A program made the position numbers and the translations under genes. Source: Pseudomonadota bacterium (GTDB taxonomy: Bacteria; Pseudomonadota; Alphaproteobacteria; Rhizobiales; Beijerinckiaceae). Taken from it: a DNA stretch of 11,290 nucleotides. The stretch lies in the NCBI GenBank assembly GCA_023452965.1, contig JAEXUU010000275.1, positions 1-11,290 on the forward strand. The letters run 5' to 3'. Below are positions 5,538-11,290 of the stretch, piece by piece (position 1 is the stretch's first letter; each line of letters opens with the position of its first letter). A model generated the notes under the pieces. That model made no database searches. It was given only the letters and a program-made list of their open reading frames with translations, and was not told where the DNA came from.

Positions 5538-7787
5538 TCAATCTTCGAACAGTTCTACCTCGACCAGGCAGGATTGTGCGGATGATGCCTGCGTCAGCGT
5601 CGAAGTGGGCATGTCGGAAGTCAGGACATTAGGGTTGCCGTTCGTGCAAATCCCGTCGGCGCCCGGTGCGAACCATGCCCCGGTTGCCATAATGACCACT
5701 CCGTCCGATAGCGAGGGCTCAACCCTGCAGCCAGCAAGGCATGCCCCCCGATCGTTGAAGACCCGCACGATCTCGCCCCCTTGGAGGCCACGTCGACCGG
5801 CGTCAAACGGATTGATCAAGATGGGCTCGCGGCCACCAATCTTGTCGGCCTGCGACACCCGGCCCATGTCAAGCTGACTGTGCAGCCGCGTAGCCGGCTG
5901 ACAGGTGAGCAGATGCAACGGGAAGCGCTGCGCAGCTGGGGCGCCTAGCCATTCGCGCGGCTCGCGCCAGACTGGATGGCCGGGGAAATCCTCGTATCCA
6001 AACGCCGCGATCCTCTCGCTGAAGAGCGATATCTTACCAGTCGGCGTCCCCAGCGGAAATCGTTCGGGATCACGCGCGAAGTCAGAGAACTGTGTGTAAG
6101 GTTCATCTTGCCCGATCGGCGGCGCCTCCCACCATCCTTTCGTCCAGAACTCGTCAAAGGACGGCGTGTCGATCCCGAGGAGAGAGCACTTCTTACGCCA
6201 CGTATCGAACAGATCACCCAACCATTCCATCTCGTTCCGGCCGCCCGAGAAGGCGTCGCGAAAACCGAGCGCGTCGGCGATGTCCCCGAAAATGTCGAAA
6301 TCGTTTCGAGCCTGAGCAACCGGCTTGATCGCCTTATGCATGGCAAGAACGAAGCGATCGTAGCTGGTGTTGGCGATGTCGTTGCGTTCGAGCGTGCTTG
6401 TCGAAGGAAGAACGAGGTCCGCGAGGCGCGCCGTCGCTGTCCAGTGCTGCTCGTTGACGATGACCGTTTCGATCGCGTTCCACGTCTTCATCAACCGGTT
6501 CAGATTCTGATGGTGATGAAAGGGATTGCCGCCCGCCCACCATACGAGCCTGATGTCGGGATAGCGGTAACAGCCACCATCGAAATGGTATCGAGCGCCC
6601 GGCTGCTCAAGCATATCGGTGATCCGCGCGACCGGGATGGACATGCCGGTTGGATTCGGCACGCTCGGCATTGATACCGTGGGCAGATCATGTCGCGGAT
6701 TGCCAATGCCGTTCATGCTGCCATAGCCGAACGCGACGCCTTGCCCAGGTCTCCCGACATTGCCAACGACTGAGGCGAGCGCGACCAGCATCCAATATGG
6801 CTGCTCGCCATTGTCCGCCCGCTGCAGCGACCAGGTGGCCGTCATCATGCATGGCTGGTCGACGACGCTGCCGGCGAGCGAACGGATGACGTTGGCCGGT
6901 ATGCCGCTCAACTGCGCCGCCCATTCCGGTGTCTTCGCGAAGCCGTCTCCCGCCCCGAGCAGATAGGCGCGCAATCTTTCCCAGCCGACGCATCGGGTCG
7001 CGAGGAACGTTTCGTCAGCGCGGCCGCGCTGCACGATTTCATAGGCCATCGCCATCATGACCGCAGTATCGGTGCCGGGCCGAATCGGGATCCACTCCCC
7101 TTCGCACCATTCCGGCATGTCCGCACGTTGTGGGGACAGATAAACGAACCTGACGCCCGCCTCGACAGCGGCTTTTATGTTGGGCACGCTGGAATGCTGC
7201 CCAGGGCCGCCCGCGGTACTGGACATGTTGCGGACCGGCAGCCCGCCGAAGCATAGCATCAGCCGAGCGTGCCGCGCGATCGCGGCCCAGTCGGTCATCC
7301 GCCCGGTAGCAGCCTCGCTCGACCCGAGAATGTGAGGCAGCAAAGCCTGTGCTGCGCCGTAGGAATACGAATAGAGCGATCCCGTGAAGCCGCCGCCCAG
7401 AGCCAGGAAACGCTGGAGTTGCGTTTTGGCGTGATGGAAGCGCCCGGCGGAGGACCAGCCGTAGGAGCCGCCGTAGATCGCCGTCGGGCCGTGTTCGGCG
7501 CGAACGTTGCGAAGCGCGTCGGCCGCAAGTCCGATGGCTCGGTCCCACGAGATCGCAACGAATTCATCGTCCTGTCGGGCCGATCCGCCACGGCGCCCGG
7601 CAAGCCAGCTCTTGCGGGCGTAGGGCCGGTCCACGCGCAGCGCGGAATGCACCATATCCGGCATCGCCTGTATCAGCGCGCTGGGATGCCCGTCGCCCGC
7701 GAACGGTTCGACGCCGACGACGCGGCCATCGCGAACGATGGCGTTGAAGGCACCCCAGTGCGACGCGTGAGGAATTCTCGTCGTCAT
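5538..7787 (-). CDS. Molybdopterin oxidoreductase, BisC/DMSO-TMAO reductase family
   Basis: A 749-aa enzyme of the DMSO reductase family, closest in layout to biotin sulfoxide reductase (BisC) and TorA/DorA. The N-terminus begins directly with a BisC-like ASHWGAF segment (8-14), with no twin-arginine signal and no Fe-S cysteine cluster, so it should be cytoplasmic with Mo-bis-MGD as sole cofactor. Active-site residues are conserved: SYGW (Tyr109, Trp111, equivalent to DMSO reductase Tyr114 and Trp116) and Ser142, exactly 31 residues beyond the Trp, followed by YGAAQ, equivalent to the Mo ligand Ser147. The C-terminal dinucleotide-binding domain occupies about 615-735 (INPFDAGRRGLQGGEIVRVFNDRG region). 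The start ATG has GGAGAG 9 nt upstream. It follows the solute-binding-protein gene by 90 nt on the same strand, suggesting co-transcription. Likely reaction: reduction of an S- or N-oxide; substrate unknown (biotin or methionine sulfoxide are family precedents). Confidence 0.88.
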   Translation of the reverse strand: MTTRIPHASHWGAFNAIVRDGRVVGVEPFAGDGHPSALIQAMPDMVHSALRVDRPYARKSWLAGRRGGSARQDDEFVAISWDRAIGLAADALRNVRAEHGPTAIYGGSYGWSSAGRFHHAKTQLQRFLALGGGFTGSLYSYSYGAAQALLPHILGSSEAATGRMTDWAAIARHARLMLCFGGLPVRNMSSTAGGPGQHSSVPNIKAAVEAGVRFVYLSPQRADMPEWCEGEWIPIRPGTDTAVMMAMAYEIVQRGRADETFLATRCVGWERLRAYLLGAGDGFAKTPEWAAQLSGIPANVIRSLAGSVVDQPCMMTATWSLQRADNGEQPYWMLVALASVVGNVGRPGQGVAFGYGSMNGIGNPRHDLPTVSMPSVPNPTGMSIPVARITDMLEQPGARYHFDGGCYRYPDIRLVWWAGGNPFHHHQNLNRLMKTWNAIETVIVNEQHWTATARLADLVLPSTSTLERNDIANTSYDRFVLAMHKAIKPVAQARNDFDIFGDIADALGFRDAFSGGRNEMEWLGDLFDTWRKKCSLLGIDTPSFDEFWTKGWWEAPPIGQDEPYTQFSDFARDPERFPLGTPTGKISLFSERIAAFGYEDFPGHPVWREPREWLGAPAAQRFPLHLLTCQPATRLHSQLDMGRVSQADKIGGREPILINPFDAGRRGLQGGEIVRVFNDRGACLAGCRVEPSLSDGVVIMATGAWFAPGADGICTNGNPNVLTSDMPTSTLTQASSAQSCLVEVELFED

Positions 7788-7804
7788 GGCACCGTTCTCT
7801 CCAA

Positions 7805-7824
7805 GGGCCGGCAGCGCCCGGCCC
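7805..7824. repeat. GC-rich hairpin between two co-directional genes
   Basis: GGGCCGG (7805-7811) and CCGGCCC (7818-7824) form a perfect 7-bp stem with a 6-nt loop, and the palindrome CGGGGCCCCG lies nearby at 7841-7850. There is no T tract on either strand, so this is unlikely to be an intrinsic terminator. Located in the 90-bp gap between the binding-protein and molybdoenzyme genes, it may protect the upstream transcript end or moderate downstream expression. Confidence 0.35.
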
Positions 7825-7877
7825 CCTTCCCCGGATTGCGCGGGGCCCCGATCGCGCGCGGCTAACAGTTCCGCCGA

Positions 7878-9497
7878 TCAGACCCGCTTGACGTTCCACG
7901 GAACTGGATTCGGACCGAGCAGCCCCGTTATGGTGTTGCGATAAGCCGTATCGATGAAAAACTGGCCGAGCGGGACGGATGGCGCATCGTTGAACGCGAT
8001 CGTCTCCATCTGCTGCATGACCGTGCGGCGCTCGTCTTCGCTCTCGCTCGTCAGCCAGCGATCGTTCAGATCCTCGATCGCCTTGCTCTCGTACCAACCC
8101 GTCCAGCCATTCGTACCCAGGCCGCGCAGCGTGTTGTTCGTCGCCGGCATGAAGATGGACAGCCCACGCCACCAGGTATGATAGATGCTCCACCCTCCCT
8201 TATCGACAGGGCCGCGATTCTGAACTCTCGCCAACGTACTGCCCCAGTCCGTGTCGATCAGTTCCACGTTCATACCCAGGCTCTTGAGGAGCTCATGCGT
8301 GATATGTCCAAGGGGCGCGATCGTCGGGAAATCGGCCGGGTTGATGATCACGATCTTTTCGCCGTTGTACCCGGCCGCCGCGATCTCGGCCTTGACCGCT
8401 GCAAGGTCGACCTTGCCCTTTGCGCTCTCCTTCTCGATGGGACGACCGAGCCCCTCCACGCAGGGAAAGAACGAGTGACACTCGGAGTACCTGCTCTTGT
8501 CGCCTCCGGTGATCGCGATCAGGTAATCGTCCTGGTTGACGGCCTTCGAGATCGCCCTTCGCAGCGCTGGATTGGCGAAGGGCGAGTTCAGCGAGTTGAA
8601 GCGCATGAAAGGCATGGACCCGAACGGATCCAGACGGGAGACGACGATGTTCTTATCGCTTCTGATGACCTCGGTGAGATCGGGATGGACTTGATCCCAC
8701 CAGTCGATCTCGCCCGCCTGTAGCGCTCCTGCGGCCGTCGCTGCATCGGGCAAAACCGTCCATTCGACGCGTTCGAAATGCGCGATCTTTCCGCCGGTCG
8801 TGCCCTGCGGCAACTCCTGCCGCGGATTGTACCGATCGAACTTCTGATAGCTAACCTTGCTTCCGGGAACATGCTCGCCCGCGACGAACCGATACGGCCC
8901 GGAGCCGATCATCTCCGTGATGGGCTTTGAGGGATCGATCGACGCGTTTCGCTCAGGATAGATGAACGGAACGAACGGAGATAGCTTAGCAAGCGCCAGC
9001 GGCAGGAGCGGAAAGCGGCGCTTGAGCCGAACGCGCACGGTCCTGTCATCGGGCGCGTCGATTTCGTTGAGCGACCTGGCCAGGTCCTTGGCGAACGGAT
9101 CCTTGACCATCCAGCGTTTCAGGCTTGCGACGCAGTCTCTGGCTCGGACCGGCTCGCCGTCATGGAACATCAGCCCTTCGCGCAGACGGATCGTCCAGGT
9201 CAAGCCATCGTCCGATACGACGTGCCCTTCGGCCATTTGCGGTCGGGGCTGCATCTTGTCGTCGAGACCATACAGCGTGTCGAAGATATGAAAGCCGTGC
9301 TGGGATGTGACCGATGCGGTTGAGAACGAGGGGTCCAGGACCGCCAGAGCCGCCTGCGGAACGAACCGAAGCGTCTTTGCCCTCGTCGATTGGGCAAGAG
9401 CCGGCATGGGCAATGCCATGGCGAGCCCTCCCGCCAGAAACGATCGACGATTGGTCGATACGACCCTATCGGCCTGTCTGTTCTTCCTCTCGTTCAT
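7878..9497 (-). CDS. ABC transporter substrate-binding protein, family 5, Tat-exported
   Basis: A 539-aa periplasmic solute-binding protein of the SBP_bac_5 (DppA/OppA/GsiB) type. The N-terminus has a twin-arginine signal: NRRSFLAGG (16-24), a short hydrophobic stretch and PALA-Q, with cleavage expected after Ala35. The mature part shows the family pattern FDTLYGL...PQMAEGHVVSDDGLTWTIRLREGLMFHDGEPV at about residues 72-118 and the GSGPYRFV segment near 200. Length is normal. The ATG has GGGGAGG (9503-9509) 5 nt upstream. Ligands of the family include peptides, glutathione, nickel and opines; the sequence does not say which. No permease gene is in the window; the nearest transporter gene is the double ATPase upstream, beyond a 461-bp gap with its own operator-like palindromes. 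The following molybdoenzyme gene suggests a ligand that becomes an S- or N-oxide substrate (inference). Confidence 0.92.
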   Translation of the reverse strand: MNERKNRQADRVVSTNRRSFLAGGLAMALPMPALAQSTRAKTLRFVPQAALAVLDPSFSTASVTSQHGFHIFDTLYGLDDKMQPRPQMAEGHVVSDDGLTWTIRLREGLMFHDGEPVRARDCVASLKRWMVKDPFAKDLARSLNEIDAPDDRTVRVRLKRRFPLLPLALAKLSPFVPFIYPERNASIDPSKPITEMIGSGPYRFVAGEHVPGSKVSYQKFDRYNPRQELPQGTTGGKIAHFERVEWTVLPDAATAAGALQAGEIDWWDQVHPDLTEVIRSDKNIVVSRLDPFGSMPFMRFNSLNSPFANPALRRAISKAVNQDDYLIAITGGDKSRYSECHSFFPCVEGLGRPIEKESAKGKVDLAAVKAEIAAAGYNGEKIVIINPADFPTIAPLGHITHELLKSLGMNVELIDTDWGSTLARVQNRGPVDKGGWSIYHTWWRGLSIFMPATNNTLRGLGTNGWTGWYESKAIEDLNDRWLTSESEDERRTVMQQMETIAFNDAPSVPLGQFFIDTAYRNTITGLLGPNPVPWNVKRV

Positions 9498-9525
9498 CGG
9501 AACCTCCCCAATCTCGTTGCCGAAA

Positions 9526-9543
9526 TTGAAGCATATGCTTCAA
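9526..9543. promoter_or_regulatory. Perfect 18-bp palindrome, candidate operator 1
   Basis: TTGAAGCATATGCTTCAA is a perfect inverted repeat centred at 9534/9535, ending 28 bp upstream of the binding-protein start codon, just ahead of its ribosome site. Size and symmetry fit a dimeric regulator of MarR, GntR or a similar family. The position would allow repression or a block of elongation. The regulator itself is not encoded in the window. Confidence 0.65.
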
Positions 9544-9605
9544 ATCAAATCAAGAGCATCAAATGGTTCATTCTACTTTGTGAGGGGAGCTTCGAGCTGA
9601 TGAAA

Positions 9606-9623
9606 ATTTTGGGATCCCAAAAT
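9606..9623. promoter_or_regulatory. Perfect 18-bp palindrome, candidate operator 2
   Basis: ATTTTGGGATCCCAAAAT is a second perfect inverted repeat, centred at 9614/9615, exactly 80 bp from the centre of the first and about 110 bp upstream of the start codon. Its sequence is unrelated to palindrome 1, suggesting a different regulator; the AT-flanked GGGATCCC core would suit a GntR-type protein (tentative). It could act as an activator site or distal operator. Confidence 0.6.
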
Positions 9624-9958
9624 CAGTGGTTCAGCGACCGGCATGTCGAAAGTTCCGTCTGCCCTTCTTCCGGTTCTGGTGTCGATCGCGCATAGTTTGA
9701 TGCAACATGAACCGTTGAGCGGTTTGGTTGGAGCGCAGCGGTCGTCAGCCGCTGGCGCAAGCTGGTGAGTGTGCAGGGCGTTGCTCGGTCCCACCCTTTC
9801 GGCGGCGACACGTGCTCTGGGGAGCTTGGGCGGCATGCCGAGACTTAACATCGGCGTGGCAACCGTAACGTCAGCTTACGGAGATCAGGATCGCCCTCGA
9901 AGAGTGGGCGTGAGGCCACCATCGGCGGATGCCAGGAAGCTGTCCGGCGACTGAGCAG

Positions 9959-11290
<1,332 letters not shown>

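Larger units (their letters stand above)
9498..9958. other. 461-bp intergenic region: promoter/operator zone and unassigned DNA
   Basis: The half nearer the binding-protein gene (about 9498-9640) is AT-richer and holds a strong ribosome site and two perfect 18-bp palindromes. The half from about 9640 to 9958 is GC-richer and shows no convincing gene on either strand; its short frames (61-101 codons) have no ribosome site or recognised family. It could be degenerate remnant sequence, but I could not match it to any insertion sequence. No clear sigma-70 promoter could be fixed. Confidence 0.6.

Noticed and set aside
4519..5541. 340-codon minus-strand frame opposite scoB
   Set aside because: It lies antisense to scoB, with its C-terminal part low in protein-like character, and shows no recognisable domain; GC-rich DNA gives such frames by chance.
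5347..9694. Shared 10-mer ATCGCGCATA at 5347-5356 and 9685-9694, considered as flanking direct repeats of an insert
   Set aside because: A 10-base match between two spacers of a few hundred bases is not rare enough, and the flanking similarity fades at once.
9573..9954. Several short frames (61-101 codons) on both strands in the 461-bp gap, considered as transposase remnants
   Set aside because: No transposase motif, no terminal inverted repeats and no ribosome sites could be seen; left as unassigned sequence.

Overview
The window looks like chromosomal DNA of a GC-rich alphaproteobacterium, probably in the Rhizobiales. This is an inference from GC-rich third codon positions, the gene content (ACAD10/11-type acyl-CoA dehydrogenase, ScoAB, Gsi/Dpp-type double ATPase, BisC-type enzyme) and protein style; no rRNA or other marker fixes the genus. 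No tRNA, rRNA, CRISPR array or intact insertion sequence was seen.

Left block (1-5262): a TetR-family regulator on the minus strand is divergent from a compact five-gene plus-strand operon: SDR dehydrogenase, acyl-CoA dehydrogenase (ACAD), APH-like phosphotransferase, and the A and B subunits of a 3-oxoacid CoA-transferase. Gene junctions are 10 nt, a 4-nt ATGA overlap, 21 nt and a 1-nt TGATG overlap, so they are almost certainly co-transcribed. A 24-bp near-perfect palindrome containing TATAAA/TATAGA boxes lies in the divergent promoter region and is the obvious TetR operator. SDR + ACAD + APH-kinase is the gene set of levulinate/4-hydroxy-acid catabolism (LvaD, LvaC, LvaA) and corresponds to a split version of mammalian ACAD10/ACAD11. 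The best reading is an acyl-CoA-responsive operon that reduces a 4-keto-acyl-CoA, phosphorylates the 4-hydroxyl, and uses the dehydrogenase-fold enzyme to make a beta-oxidation intermediate. The CoA-transferase would either activate the free acid or handle acetoacetate-like products.

Middle block (5263-9958): a two-gene minus-strand unit encodes a Tat-exported family-5 solute-binding protein followed by a cytoplasmic BisC/DMSO-reductase-family molybdenum enzyme. Sampled GC is lower (about 57-60%) than in the flanking genes (about 65-72%). The 461-bp region upstream carries two different perfect 18-bp palindromes, centred 80 bp apart, that look like operators. The 275-bp convergent spacer after scoB holds only an imperfect hairpin.

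Right block (9959-11290): the C-terminal three quarters or so of a double-domain peptide/glutathione-type ABC importer ATPase, minus strand, running off the right edge. It precedes the binding-protein gene on the same strand, but the 461-bp gap and separate promoter-like region suggest separate transcription.
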